A DNA stretch of 64,000 bases from Gemmata palustris (GCF_017939745.1 NZ_JAGKQQ010000001.1:7641299-7705298), one strand, 5' to 3'; positions 28,943 to 37,998 are shown, numbered from the stretch's first letter. Notes: a model not told the origin generated them from the sequence alone. Made by a program: numbers and translations.

Positions 28943-29578
28943 TGCCCGTCGCTCCTACAGGTGAGGCGCCCGGCGAAGCCGGATATAAGGAGAAGAAAGA
29001 GCGCTGAGAAACGTACCTCGTCAACTAATCTTCGGGTTAGCAGCGGTTACAGGAGTCGAAACGCGACCAGCCCGACGCACTCAAAAAGAACACTCGCTCC
29101 AACCATCCGACAAGTTGGATGTGGAAGAATGCCGAAATGAGTTTGAAAGAGAACGAAGGTTACTAGGAATCGTAAGCAAGCGCCGTGCCGATCGCGTAAC
29201 GGGCATTCCGCATCCCATTTGATGGGTCGCAGCGATTCTGTGGCGATGTGTAGATAATTTAATATTTGTCAAATGATTGATGGGCGGCCAGAGTGGTCGT
29301 GTCCGACTCAGTGGAGGGGAGGTCGCAGTTCGTCGTCGCGTCGCTCGGTCGTTGGCGAATTTTACGATTGAGGAACAGGGCCGCGGCCCCAGAGTCGTGT
29401 GTCGTACCTCTTCGCGGCCCTGGTTTCCGATCGGGTCGAGGGCGTCGCCTCGAACGACCAGACTCACCCCGCCCTTTCACGGTGCCGGCTGTTCCCCTCC
29501 ACCTTGCGGCCGCTCCGCTACAACAACGCGACGCGGGCGCGATCCGGTCGCCCGCACCTTCATCGGGAAGTGCAAGAA
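28943..29578. other. Intergenic region without a supported gene
   Basis: Base composition is less GC-rich than the flanks (AT-rich near 29,250-29,285). A small hairpin, cccatttgatggg, lies near 29214. Divergent promoters for the VWA gene and the dehydrogenase could both lie here, but none is clear enough to call. Confidence 0.5.
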
Positions 29579-30568
29579 ATGCCCACGGTGCTGATCTCTC
29601 CGCGCGAGGTGGCCAAGTTTGCGGACAAGTTCCGCAACGTACTCGAAGGGGCCGGCCTCAGCGTCACCGTTCTTCCGCCGGCCGAAGTGAACATGCCGAC
29701 CGAGGACGAGTTGCTCGTCGCTCTCCACGGCGTTGATGCGGTCGTTGCGGGGTCCGAGCCGTACACGCCACGGGTTTTGGCGGCGAACCCGCAACTGCGC
29801 GTGATCGCTCGCGTCGGGGTCGGCTATGACGCGGTCGATCTGCCCGCGGCGACGGCCGGGGGGATCGCGGTTACCATCGCGCCGGGAACCAATCAGGGCT
29901 CGGTCGCCGAACACGCCTTCGCGCTCATGCTCGGGTTCACGCGGCACGTCCCCGCGCGCCACGCGGCGCTGGCTTCCGGCGGGTGGAACCGGCTGATGAG
30001 CACGCCCCTGCGTGGGCGCACACTCGGACTGGCGGGATTGGGGCGCATCGGGAAAGCGGTCGCGACTCGTGCGGCCGCGTTCGAGATGCGGGTGGTCGCT
30101 TATGATCCGCTCCCGGACACCGCGTTCTGCATCGCCCACGGGATCGAACTCGTGTCGTTCGACCGCTTGCTCACCGAGTCCGATTTCCTTTCGCTCCACT
30201 TGCCGCTCACCGCGGAGACGCGGCACGTCATCAACCGCACCACGCTGGCGCAAATGAAGCCGGGCGCGGTGCTGGTGAACACGTCGCGGGGCGGGTTGGT
30301 GTGTGAAGCCGATCTCGTCCCGGCGCTCCGCGACGGGCACCTGGGCGGGGCCGCACTGGACGTGTTCGAGGTGGAACCGACGCCGGCCGATAACCCGCTC
30401 CGCACGCTGCCGAACGTGGTGCTGACGCCGCACGCGGCGGGTGTGGACGTGCGATCGCTCGAAGACATGGCCCGGTCCGCGGCGGAAGCGATCGCGTCGC
30501 TGCGCCGCGGGGAGTGGCCGACGGAGAAAGTGGTGAATCCCGAGGTCCGGCCCGCGTTCCGCTGGTAA
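29579..30568 (+). CDS. D-isomer-specific 2-hydroxyacid dehydrogenase (SerA-like)
   Basis: This 329-residue NAD-dependent enzyme would oxidise a 2-hydroxyacid such as 3-phosphoglycerate or glyoxylate-type substrates. It shows the Rossmann motif LGLAGLGRIGKAVA near residue 145, the catalytic Arg in NTSRGGLV, Glu in the VFEVEPTPADNPL region and His in LTPHAAG. It lacks the C-terminal ACT/ASB domains of long SerA, so a short-form PGDH or related dehydrogenase is likely. ATG 29579 (MPTVLISPREVAKF) is used because upstream sequence does not read as protein. Confidence 0.85.
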   Translation: MPTVLISPREVAKFADKFRNVLEGAGLSVTVLPPAEVNMPTEDELLVALHGVDAVVAGSEPYTPRVLAANPQLRVIARVGVGYDAVDLPAATAGGIAVTIAPGTNQGSVAEHAFALMLGFTRHVPARHAALASGGWNRLMSTPLRGRTLGLAGLGRIGKAVATRAAAFEMRVVAYDPLPDTAFCIAHGIELVSFDRLLTESDFLSLHLPLTAETRHVINRTTLAQMKPGAVLVNTSRGGLVCEADLVPALRDGHLGGAALDVFEVEPTPADNPLRTLPNVVLTPHAAGVDVRSLEDMARSAAEAIASLRRGEWPTEKVVNPEVRPAFRW

Positions 30569-30573
30569 CGGCG

Positions 30574-32229
30574 CTATTTGCGCGGGCGGTTTCCGGTCGG
30601 AGCGTCTACGTCGAGCTTTTCGAGCAGCTTCGACATTTCCTGAAACAGTTCCGTATCGGCCCGGACGATCAACTGGTTCGTTCGGGCTTCGGCGGTGATC
30701 TCCGCGTTCGGGAACACTTTTTTCAGCACCGGCACCAGTTCTTCCGCGACCGCGTGTTTCAGCACGACCACTTTCAGCCCCGCACCCGCATTGGCGCCGC
30801 CCGGCTTTGGCCCCGTGCCGGGGGCTCCGCCTGGCAAGCCACTCATCGGTCCACCCGGTCCGGGGCCGATGAAGCCCGGCCCCGTGCCGCCACCGGGCAT
30901 CATCGGGCCACCACGGGGCGCTGGCCCCGAGCTGCCACCGATGGAGCCACCCGGCCCCATCATACCCGGGCCGCCCAGCGGACCACTAATCCCGGTGCCG
31001 CTGCCGAACGGCGCGTCGCCGCCCTTCCGCTTCTTGAAGACGAGCACCAGATCATTCTGTCCGAAGAGGTTGGACGAGCAGAACTCCCACCCGTCTTTAC
31101 CGTGCTGCGTGATTACCTTCTCGAAGCTCTTGCGGTCGTTGTTCACGTCCACGAACTTGTGGTCCCACACCGTTTTGGGAGCTACTGCCGGGCTACCAAG
31201 TCCCGGCATGCCGGGCATTCCGGGGCCAACCCCAGGAAACCCACTTGAGGCGCCCGGAGGTGATCCCGACCCGGGAGCACCTGCGCCCGGAGGTCCACCG
31301 GCTTCCACCCCAGGAGCACCGAGTCCCAGGGGGGCGCCACCGGGCGCGCCCGGAAATCCGCCGGCTCCCGGCCCGGGGCCACCCGGGATACCCCCGGGCT
31401 GTTGGGCGCCGACTTTCGACATCCAGACCGCGCCGCCCGTTAGCCCGAAGGCCAGGGCGACCACCCCGACGGCGGCCGTCAACTTCATGCGCATCGTCAC
31501 ACCCTCCGTAAGTCCACGCGCCAACACCGTCGCGGCACGCGAAGCCGCGATCGGGGAGGCGGGGAACGTTTTCACCGCGTTAAACAGTTTGGCCGGCAGC
31601 GCGCTCGCGAAGCCGGCGGTCAGTCCGATTCCCACCACGGCCGCGGGCGCGACCCCGCGCGCGGTGAGCCGGCTCAACAGGAACTGGCGGGCCTTGCAGA
31701 GCCGCCCCGACACCGAGCCGAGCGGCCAGCCGAGCCGAGTGGCCGCGTCCGATTGCGAAACGCCCTCGAGTTCGCACAACACGAACACGGTCCGTTCCGC
31801 TTCCGGGAGCCGCTGCACTTCTTCGTGAACGGTCGCGACGAGTGCGCCCCACGCCGCGTCCGACACCGACGGGCCGGCTTCCGAGTGGGCCGCGTTGCGC
31901 TCGCGCGCCCGCCGGCGGGCGAACTCCCGTTTCGCCCGCGTCGCGACGCGGATCGCGACCCCGTGGAGCCACGCCGGTATGGTGCGCCCGTTGCGGATGC
32001 GCGGGGCCGAATGCACGAGCGCGAGGAAGACCGCCTGGAATGCGTCCTCGGCATCGGCGTGGTGAGGGAGCATCTGGCGGCACACGGCCCACACGAGCGG
32101 CCCGTGCCGGCGCACGAGTTCCTCGAACGCGGCTTCGTCTCGCTCCCGAACGAACCGGGCGAGCAGGTCCGCGTCGGGGGTGAGGGCCTCGACCCGTCGG
32201 GTCACGGCGTGCAACAGCGTCTGTATCAT
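30574..32229 (-). CDS. ECF sigma factor fused to membrane helix, DUF4177-like and secretin-N-like domains
   Basis: The 551-residue protein starts with a full ECF sigma module: region 2 DADLLARFVRERDEAAFEEL and DAEDAFQAVFLALV (residues 20-80), and region 4 LPEAERTVFVLCELEGVSQSD with an SVSGRLCKARQFL recognition helix (residues 140-185). A membrane helix follows near residue 250. A long Gly/Pro-rich stretch then encloses a DUF4177-like unit (WDHKFVDVNNDRKSFEKVI...GKDGWEFCSS). The last ~65 residues (LKVVVLKHAVAEELVPVLKK...TNQLIVRADTELFQEM) match the NolW/secretin N-domain fold. A sigma factor anchored in the membrane with an outer sensing domain is inferred. It diverges from a second ECF fusion at 32463. 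Confidence 0.85.
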   Translation of the reverse strand: MIQTLLHAVTRRVEALTPDADLLARFVRERDEAAFEELVRRHGPLVWAVCRQMLPHHADAEDAFQAVFLALVHSAPRIRNGRTIPAWLHGVAIRVATRAKREFARRRARERNAAHSEAGPSVSDAAWGALVATVHEEVQRLPEAERTVFVLCELEGVSQSDAATRLGWPLGSVSGRLCKARQFLLSRLTARGVAPAAVVGIGLTAGFASALPAKLFNAVKTFPASPIAASRAATVLARGLTEGVTMRMKLTAAVGVVALAFGLTGGAVWMSKVGAQQPGGIPGGPGPGAGGFPGAPGGAPLGLGAPGVEAGGPPGAGAPGSGSPPGASSGFPGVGPGMPGMPGLGSPAVAPKTVWDHKFVDVNNDRKSFEKVITQHGKDGWEFCSSNLFGQNDLVLVFKKRKGGDAPFGSGTGISGPLGGPGMMGPGGSIGGSSGPAPRGGPMMPGGGTGPGFIGPGPGGPMSGLPGGAPGTGPKPGGANAGAGLKVVVLKHAVAEELVPVLKKVFPNAEITAEARTNQLIVRADTELFQEMSKLLEKLDVDAPTGNRPRK

Positions 32230-32462
32230 CGCGGATAAGTTCCCGCACTGCGGTGATTCCTACGGCTCACGAAGATTTATCTTCGCGCGCCCGCTTCCCG
32301 TTAGATAGGTGGCCAAACAATCGCTTATGGCGGTAGCATTTCCGCTCTCAAATCTCGGAGCACGATGCGCCCGTTTTCGGCCCGGCGGTCAAAATACCCG
32401 GAATTGTTCCGCCGTTCTTTGTTGGCGGGGAAACTACAAGCAGTGCGGACGAGGAACGAACG

Positions 32463-34247
32463 ATGCGGAAAGCTCAAACGAACCCGACCCTCCGGTACAT
32501 CCGAGGGCTGGCGCAGGCGACCGAAGACACCCGCGTCGCGGACCGAGAGCTTCTCGTTCGGATCGCCGAACGAGACGAAACCGCGACCGCAGCGCTGGTC
32601 CGCCGGCACGGGGCGATGGTTCTGGGAGTGTGCCTTCGTGTCCTCCGGCACCAGCAGGATGCCGAGGACGCATTCCAGGCGACGTTCGTCGCGTTGGCCC
32701 GCGCGGCCGCCTCGCTTCGCCCGCAAGAGTCGGTAGGCGGGTGGCTCCACAGCGTTGCTTACCGGACCGCCCAGAAGATGCGGGTCGCGGCCGCTCGCCG
32801 CCGGAAGCACGAAGAAAGGGCCGCGGATCGGGTGCCCGCGGACCCGTTCGACCAACTCACTGTGCGAGAAGCGAATGAAGTACTCGACGCGGAACTCGCC
32901 CGGCTCCCCGACAAGTTCCGCGTGCCGCTCGTTCTGTGCTATCTGGAAGGGCTCACGCGGGACGAAGCGGCCGCTCGGCTCGGGTGGTTGGAGAGCACAC
33001 TGAAAAGTCGATTGGAACAGGCCCGGGAACGGCTCGGCGCCCGCCTCTCGGCTCGCGGGCTGACACTATCCGGGGTGCTCGTCGCTGCACTCTTTACCGG
33101 TGGGTCGGCAACGGCCGTCACCCCCGCGCTCATGGCCTCAACAGTTGGTGCCGCAACAGCGCAGGTAGGAACACACTCGTCCGCTGTTTCGGCTCCTATC
33201 TCCGCTTTGGCGGAAGGAGTGAAAACAATGTCTGCGACCAAACTCAAGATCGTGACGACGGTCCTGCTCGGGATCGCGGCACTCGGCACCTGGGCGGGAA
33301 TCGGCCTTTCCTCGGCCACCCCCGAGGCGCCGGTGCAACGCGCCGCGGAAGACGCTCCGAAGCCCGATTCTCCCGCGCCGGAGAAGGGAGCGGGTAACGA
33401 TCTCGCCAAGATCGAGCGCACGATCGCGAAAGAGCCAAAGTACACGTCCAAGACACCCAAATATTGCCTGCTCGTATTCGGCCCCGATGCGAAGACCCGC
33501 GTTTGGCTCGTTCACGACGGCGACAACCTCTACGTCGACCGGAACGGGAACGGCGACCTCACGGAAGAGAACGATCGCGTCGTCGCGACGAACGACCCGG
33601 TTCGGTTCGACGATGCCTCGGAGAAAAACGAGACCCGCACCGGTACCCTCTTGCTGAAAGCTCCGTTCAAGCTCGGCACCATCACCGAGCGCGACGGGAA
33701 GACGAAGCACACTCTGTGGGTGGTCTACGCTGAAAAAGGTGAGGGCACGAGTGAGCAATACAGCGTCTGGGCCGAGATCGACCGGAAGTACATCCAGATG
33801 ACCGATCTGGGGTTCTGCTTCGGCGACCGGCCGAAGGACGCTCCGATCGTTCACTTGAACGGCTCGCTCGCACTTCATTCCTGGGTGCCCGACAGTGCTC
33901 TCCCGCGTGGTGACAAACCGGGGCAACTCACCGTCCGCGTTGGGACACCCGGGGTGGGCGAATACACGGAGGCGTGGCTGAACCCGTTCCGCGGTGTCCC
34001 CGACGACATTCACCCGATCGCGGACATCGAGTTCCCGAACAAACAGCCCGGAGGAAAATCGATCAAGGTCCAAATCCCGCTCACAAAGCGCGGGGCCGGA
34101 AATTGCTTGTTCTTTGATGAGCTGCCGGTCCCCGACGACGCGGGGGAGGGAAAGGCGAAAGTGACCGTTCATTTCAAGGACTGGCGGGGCGCGCAGGTGA
34201 AGCCGCTCACCTTTGAAGTGCCCATCGGACCACTGAAGAAACCCTGA
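32463..34247 (+). CDS. ECF sigma factor with membrane helix and extracytoplasmic C-terminal domain
   Basis: This 594-residue protein has ECF region 2 (residues 28-95, DRELLVRIAERDETATAALV and DAEDAFQATFVALA), region 4 (residues 145-195, ELARLPDKFRVPLVLCYLEG and STLKSRLEQARERLGA), and hydrophobic stretches near residues 200-235 and 265-285. A ~300-residue C-terminal domain contains an EF-hand-like DRNGNGDLTEEND segment near residue 360, which may bind calcium. The end is beta-rich (VTVHFKDWRGAQVKPLTFEV). Transcription control coupled to an outer-compartment signal is plausible. The start follows gaggaacga. About 230 bases separate it from the divergent sigma gene. Confidence 0.8.
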   Translation: MRKAQTNPTLRYIRGLAQATEDTRVADRELLVRIAERDETATAALVRRHGAMVLGVCLRVLRHQQDAEDAFQATFVALARAAASLRPQESVGGWLHSVAYRTAQKMRVAAARRRKHEERAADRVPADPFDQLTVREANEVLDAELARLPDKFRVPLVLCYLEGLTRDEAAARLGWLESTLKSRLEQARERLGARLSARGLTLSGVLVAALFTGGSATAVTPALMASTVGAATAQVGTHSSAVSAPISALAEGVKTMSATKLKIVTTVLLGIAALGTWAGIGLSSATPEAPVQRAAEDAPKPDSPAPEKGAGNDLAKIERTIAKEPKYTSKTPKYCLLVFGPDAKTRVWLVHDGDNLYVDRNGNGDLTEENDRVVATNDPVRFDDASEKNETRTGTLLLKAPFKLGTITERDGKTKHTLWVVYAEKGEGTSEQYSVWAEIDRKYIQMTDLGFCFGDRPKDAPIVHLNGSLALHSWVPDSALPRGDKPGQLTVRVGTPGVGEYTEAWLNPFRGVPDDIHPIADIEFPNKQPGGKSIKVQIPLTKRGAGNCLFFDELPVPDDAGEGKAKVTVHFKDWRGAQVKPLTFEVPIGPLKKP

Positions 34248-35008
34248 TTCTCAATTTTTGCTGTGACTTGTTTCAGTTGCGGGTTCGGTTGTGGATGTGA
34301 GATCGCGGACCGGTGAAAACGAAACCGCCCGCGTCGGGTGGTGGGCGATTGGGCGCCCGACGCGGGCAGCGTTCCGAGGGCGACCCGGAACGGAATATCG
34401 ATGATGTTGGGTTGTTCACATGAAACCCGGTCGTGGGCGCGACCGGGTTACTTTGGGCGAGGGCGACACTCGTGGGCGATCGGGCGATTGCGGTTGGGCG
34501 AACTCGGGCGAACTTTTGGGCGAACCAGGGCGATGGTGGGCGATGGTGGGCGATGGTGGGCGACTTCGGACAGCGGGCGAACCAAGTTTGGGCGAAATTG
34601 GGCGATTGTTTCTGGGCGATTCTGGGCGACGTGATGGTACTAAAGCACGAGCCGTACCGCTGACTAATTAATTTCAATAATTTGACGCAAATTGAATGAT
34701 AGTAGTGATTTGCAATTGGTGATGCGGAGAGGTGTGGCAAAATTGGGCGCTGAGAAAGCCGTCGTGGAATCCGACACGTGAGGAAAATGAGTCGGGCTTT
34801 CCGTCGGTGGCGATTTGACTCGTGGGGGTAGTGCGACGTAGTATGTGTTCAGACCGGCCGCGGTCTCCGAACTGATTGGGCGACAGTTCAGGGAATCGCG
34901 GCCGGTTCTTTCATTTCTACTGCTCACCGCAACCGCAATTCTTTCTCATCGAATCCCATAACAACCCGCTCGTTTGCTGACGTGTTCCGTCGCGGTATAG
35001 TGGCGGCT
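34248..35008. other. Long intergenic region with a GGGCGA array
   Basis: No gene is supported. Near the start is a 12-bp inverted repeat (34327-34338 with 34356-34367) that may terminate the sigma-fusion transcript. Then comes the GGGCGA array, listed separately. The rest (34,650-35,000) is less GC-rich and probably holds the promoter of the SDR gene. Confidence 0.55.
34454..34630 (+). repeat. Degenerate GGGCGA array (16 copies)
   Basis: The hexamer GGGCGA occurs 16 times in about 177 bases on the plus strand, usually as TGGGCGA, at spacings of 8-18 bases; three copies near 34,536-34,562 form perfect 10-base tandem repeats (tgggcgatgg). Isolated copies lie at 34342, 34388 and downstream at 34874. 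The spacing is irregular, so it is not a simple microsatellite. Open frames across it are not protein-like. Confidence 0.7.
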
Positions 35009-36403
35009 ATGTCTGATGTTCCCGCCATGCCCGACCCGCAACAACTCCGTGTTGCGCGGGACGTTTTGCACGCTCTTACCCGCGCGCCAGGTGCGTGGCC
35101 CTCGAACGACCCGATCCTGGCCGAACTCGTGCGTCTCGCTGCTCGTGTCGTTCAGCGCGACCGCAAACACCAGCGCACCACCGAGCGCCACCGCGACGCG
35201 GACCTACGCGATCAAGCCGAGATTCGTACCGGGGAACCACCCGCGTCTCTTCCGGGCCTGTCACGCGGCGTGACGTGCTACGTCTGCAAGCACCAGTTTG
35301 AACAGCTTCACCACTTTTACGATTCGCTGTGCCCGGTCTGTGCCGAACTGAACTTCGCCAAGCGGAACCAGACCGCCGACCTGCGCGGGCGCACGGCGCT
35401 GGTTACCGGCGGGCGAATCAAAGCGGGGTATCACACCGTTCTGAAGCTCTTGCGGGCCGGAGCGGATGTCGTCGCGACCACGCGGTTCCCGAAGGACGCG
35501 GCCCGCCGGTTCGCGACCGAGCCGGATGCGGAAGAGTGGGCCGGGCGGCTCCGGTTCGTGGGGTTGGATCTGCGTGCGCTGGCCGTGGTCGAGCGTTTTG
35601 CGGCCTCACTTGCTCGGCAGGTGGGGCGCCTCGACATCTTCGTGGCGAACGCCGCACAGACGGTTCGCCGCCCGCCCGCTTACTACCACACGCTTGTTGC
35701 GAGCGAACGGGAACCGCCTGCGAGTTTGCCCGCACTCGCGCGCGAAATGTTGGCCCCGGAAGCCAGTTCGGGCACACTGGTTCCTGCTTTGAGTGCGACA
35801 CCTTCGCGCGCGAACTGGCACGCGGAACTCGCGCTCCTTCCGCTCGTTGCCGGCGATGACGTCACCGAAGCGTTCCCGCCGGGACAACTCGCCCCCGACG
35901 GCGAACCACTGGACTTGCGAGGGGAAAACAGTTGGGGCTTGGCTCACGAGGACGTGAGTACCGTCGAGCTGGTCGAAGTTCACGCGGTGAACTGTCTCGC
36001 GCCGTTCTTACTTTTGCGGGCACTATGTCCTCTATTTCGCGCCGGACCGCCGCGCGACCGGTTCGCGGTGATGGTGTCCGCGGTAGAGGGGCAGTTCGCG
36101 AGCGAAAAGAACGGACGCCACCCTCACACGAACATGGCGAAGGCCGGGCTGAACATGATGGTTCGCACGTCCGCGCCGGAATTTGCGGCGGACCGCGTGT
36201 TCCTAACGGCGGTCGATCCGGGCTGGTTCTCGGTGCAATCGGCAGCGCCTGCGGCCGAGCGGTTTGCCGCGACCGGCGGGCGCGTTCCGCTCGATGCCAC
36301 CGACGCCGCAGCTCGTATCCTCGACCCGGTGTTCACCGGCATCGAGAGCGGGCAACCGGCGTCCGGCGTGCTGTTCAAGGATTACCGCCTCGTGCCCTGG
36401 TGA
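35009..36403 (+). CDS. SDR-fold oxidoreductase with N-terminal zinc ribbon
   Basis: The 464-residue protein has a helical N-terminus, then a C4 zinc-ribbon-like segment (CYVCKHQFEQL...CPVCAEL, about residues 88-112), then an SDR-type Rossmann domain. The cofactor loop reads TGGRIKAGYH instead of the usual TGxxxGxG, NAA replaces NNAG, and VMVSAVEG supplies a Ser. The expected YxxxK reads TNMAK, so the catalytic Tyr is Thr, with the Lys kept. Cofactor binding is likely but classical SDR chemistry is uncertain. ATG 35009 (MSDVPAMPD) is chosen over an upstream GTG. It overlaps the convergent TIGR02996 gene by 22 bases. Confidence 0.75.
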   Translation: MSDVPAMPDPQQLRVARDVLHALTRAPGAWPSNDPILAELVRLAARVVQRDRKHQRTTERHRDADLRDQAEIRTGEPPASLPGLSRGVTCYVCKHQFEQLHHFYDSLCPVCAELNFAKRNQTADLRGRTALVTGGRIKAGYHTVLKLLRAGADVVATTRFPKDAARRFATEPDAEEWAGRLRFVGLDLRALAVVERFAASLARQVGRLDIFVANAAQTVRRPPAYYHTLVASEREPPASLPALAREMLAPEASSGTLVPALSATPSRANWHAELALLPLVAGDDVTEAFPPGQLAPDGEPLDLRGENSWGLAHEDVSTVELVEVHAVNCLAPFLLLRALCPLFRAGPPRDRFAVMVSAVEGQFASEKNGRHPHTNMAKAGLNMMVRTSAPEFAADRVFLTAVDPGWFSVQSAAPAAERFAATGGRVPLDATDAAARILDPVFTGIESGQPASGVLFKDYRLVPW

Positions 36404-37227
36404 GGAATGGGCGAAAGAACTTCTCCCGTCAGGTCCGCGAATTCGAGACGCAGTGCGTCCCATTTACCGTGCGGGTCGATGACGTGGGCCTCCAGGCGCG
36501 CATCCTGAACCTGGTACTCGCGCCGGCCCACCCGTTGCGTGCGCGTCGTGTGAACGTTATTGCGGTACAACACAACTGGCGAAATCGCCCCCGCTCGCGC
36601 AAGTGCGAGGAGTTCCGATGTAAGTCTGTCGATTGTCACCGCGCGCAGGTCGAGGAGCGGAACCCGGGCGAACGGTTCCAGGCTCGCGACGCTCAGGGGC
36701 GGGTGGGTCCAATTTACTCCGGCGAACGAGACGACCTTGAGCCGGGACAAAGGTTCTGCCAGTTGGCGCGCGACCCGCGGTTCCCAATCTGTGACCGGCC
36801 ACGCCGCCAAACGCAGGTGCGCGACCGGGCCGAGCGCGAACATCAGGTCCGGGTGCGTCGTCAGTGCTTCTGCGGTGACGGTCGCACGCGCGATCATCCC
36901 GCGGTGGTAGTTCCAACCGCGAACGAGTCCGTGGCGCGCGTCCACCTTGCCCGGAAACTTGGCGCGCGTGAGGTACCGGTGAACGCGCCCGTTCCAGTCG
37001 CGCTTGTGTTTCCGGAGGCACGCGGCCTCTTGTTCGAGTAAGGTGGCGCGCTCCGGGTCGAAGGCGTCCAGGCGCGAGCGCCGGACCTGGAGGCGCACGA
37101 ACTCGGCGTGCGAGGCGGTCACCGCGTCGCCCTGCTCGTCGAGCCAGTCGGCATACGCGAGGCGGATCGTGTCTTCGTCGGGTTCGGCAATCGCGGCCCG
37201 AATGAATGCGCGTTCGTCGTCGGTCAT
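36382..37227 (-). CDS. TIGR02996 domain-containing protein
   Basis: The 281-residue protein begins MTDDERAFIRAAIAEPDEDT followed by IRLAYADWLDEQGD, the short TIGR02996 domain characteristic of Gemmata-like planctomycetes. The rest contains leucine-rich-like repeats (LAEPLSRLKVVSFAGVNWT, LEPFARVPLLDLRAVT), as in many family members. Function is unknown. The start is fixed by the domain beginning at its first Met. The gene lies between the convergent SDR gene and the left tRNA-like array. Confidence 0.85.
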   Translation of the reverse strand: MTDDERAFIRAAIAEPDEDTIRLAYADWLDEQGDAVTASHAEFVRLQVRRSRLDAFDPERATLLEQEAACLRKHKRDWNGRVHRYLTRAKFPGKVDARHGLVRGWNYHRGMIARATVTAEALTTHPDLMFALGPVAHLRLAAWPVTDWEPRVARQLAEPLSRLKVVSFAGVNWTHPPLSVASLEPFARVPLLDLRAVTIDRLTSELLALARAGAISPVVLYRNNVHTTRTQRVGRREYQVQDARLEAHVIDPHGKWDALRLEFADLTGEVLSPIPHQGTRR

Positions 37228-37287
37228 GAGTGGCCCTCCGCGCGAGTTCTTAAGGACGGACACATCGGACGGAGGTTCGGTTCAACG

Positions 37288-37359
37288 GCACCGGTCGTCT
37301 ACGGAGTAAGATACCGCCCCGTCAGGGCGGAGAAGACGGTGCAAGTCCGTCCCGGTGCG
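37288..37359 (+). tRNA. tRNA-like gene, Asp(GTC)-like, non-canonical D and T loops
   Basis: A 72-base cloverleaf can be drawn: acceptor GCACCGG with CCGGTGC (7 of 7 pairs), D stem GTCT/AGAT, anticodon stem CCGCC/GGCGG with loop CCGTCAG (anticodon GTC), variable AGAA, T stem GACGG/CCGTC, loop TGCAAGT, and G as base 73, the Asp-type discriminator. Departures from normal: the D loop ACGGAGTA is short and atypical, position 33 is C rather than T, and T55 is G. It may be a divergent functional tRNA or a tRNA-like element. Confidence 0.6.
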
Positions 37360-37361
37360 CT

Positions 37362-37400
37362 GCCCCGTTCGTTTAACGAGTAAGACGCCTGGTCTCATAA
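37362..37400 (+). tRNA. 5' half of a split tRNA-like gene, Met(CAT)-like
   Basis: GCCCCGT (acceptor 5' strand), TC, GTTT-AACGAGTA-AGAC (D arm) and then gcctggtctcataa run up to an anticodon loop CTCATAA (anticodon CAT). The sequence then departs from any tRNA. The matching 3' half is at 58556-58605. It follows the Asp-like unit by two bases, so both belong to one tandem array. Confidence 0.6.
37387..37400. repeat. attL candidate (14-bp direct repeat, left copy)
   Basis: The sequence gcctggtctcataa is identical to 58556-58569. Flanking bases differ on both sides (c/t here, a/a on the right). It covers the 5' anticodon stem and anticodon loop of the split tRNA-like gene, a known kind of integrase target. 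Confidence 0.7.
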
Positions 37401-37744
37401 TGCGGGGTGAGGTGTTTTCGTCATCGTCTGAAATGCGTGCGAAGTGCTGTGATTCGTGGGTTTTCGCTCGTTTCCCGAACATCTCTCGAAACGTCCAATA
37501 GTGCCCCTAAATGCACCTCAGCGGTAGTAATTACTACCGGCCTCCAGAGCAGCAAAACGAGTTGTCAAAGACCGTCAGCGTGGGTTTCCTTCCCACACAC
37601 GATAACCCCGCCGGTGAGTCGAACACCGAAGTGCAACCGATTCGGGTCTCCTGTTGGTCGCCTAATTCTGAAGGCCCATCAGTCTCGCCGCACGTCGCTT
37701 CCAGCTCCGCTGCTAGCCAGCGTCGCAGTGCGCGGCGCGGGATG
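37401..37744. other. Left end of the island, no supported gene
   Basis: Sequence just inside the left boundary shows no credible frame. The open frames here end in the receiver-domain remnant at 37745. Confidence 0.5.
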
Positions 37745-37998
37745 AGCCGGTGCCGTTCCAATGTAATCCTGATGGACCCGGGAATGCCCAGACTCAACGG
37801 GCTGGAAGCGATCCGCTGGATTGGAGGGCGCACATGGGGCAAAGGAACGATCATCATTGCGCAGACGAGCGGGGCCGGCAGAACGCCCGGATCGGTCGCA
37901 CGAGGCTTGGTGCGACGGTTACCTAGTCAAACCTGTGAATCGCTCCGATCTGTAGAAACTGCTAGCGGACCTGAGCGGGTCGCGTGCTCAGGTGGGGC
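37745..37998 (+). pseudogene. Response-regulator receiver domain remnant
   Basis: The translation NVILMDPGMPRLNGLEAIRW contains the phospho-acceptor Asp of a receiver domain. The end of a receiver domain, CDGYLVKPVNRSDL, follows in a different frame near 37909, including the conserved Lys-Pro, and is cut by a TAG in place of a codon before KLLADLSG. The N-terminal third is absent. It resembles the receiver domain of the hybrid kinase at 44.1 kb in the same island but is not identical. It overlaps the 3' end of glgC on the other strand. Confidence 0.6.

Noticed and set aside
34338-34634. Trp/Gly-rich 98-residue frame
   Set aside because: Produced by the GGGCGA array; not protein-like and no ribosome site.
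37321-37400. Riboswitch-like leader before the REC remnant
   Set aside because: The folded structure is better explained as adjacent tRNA-like units.
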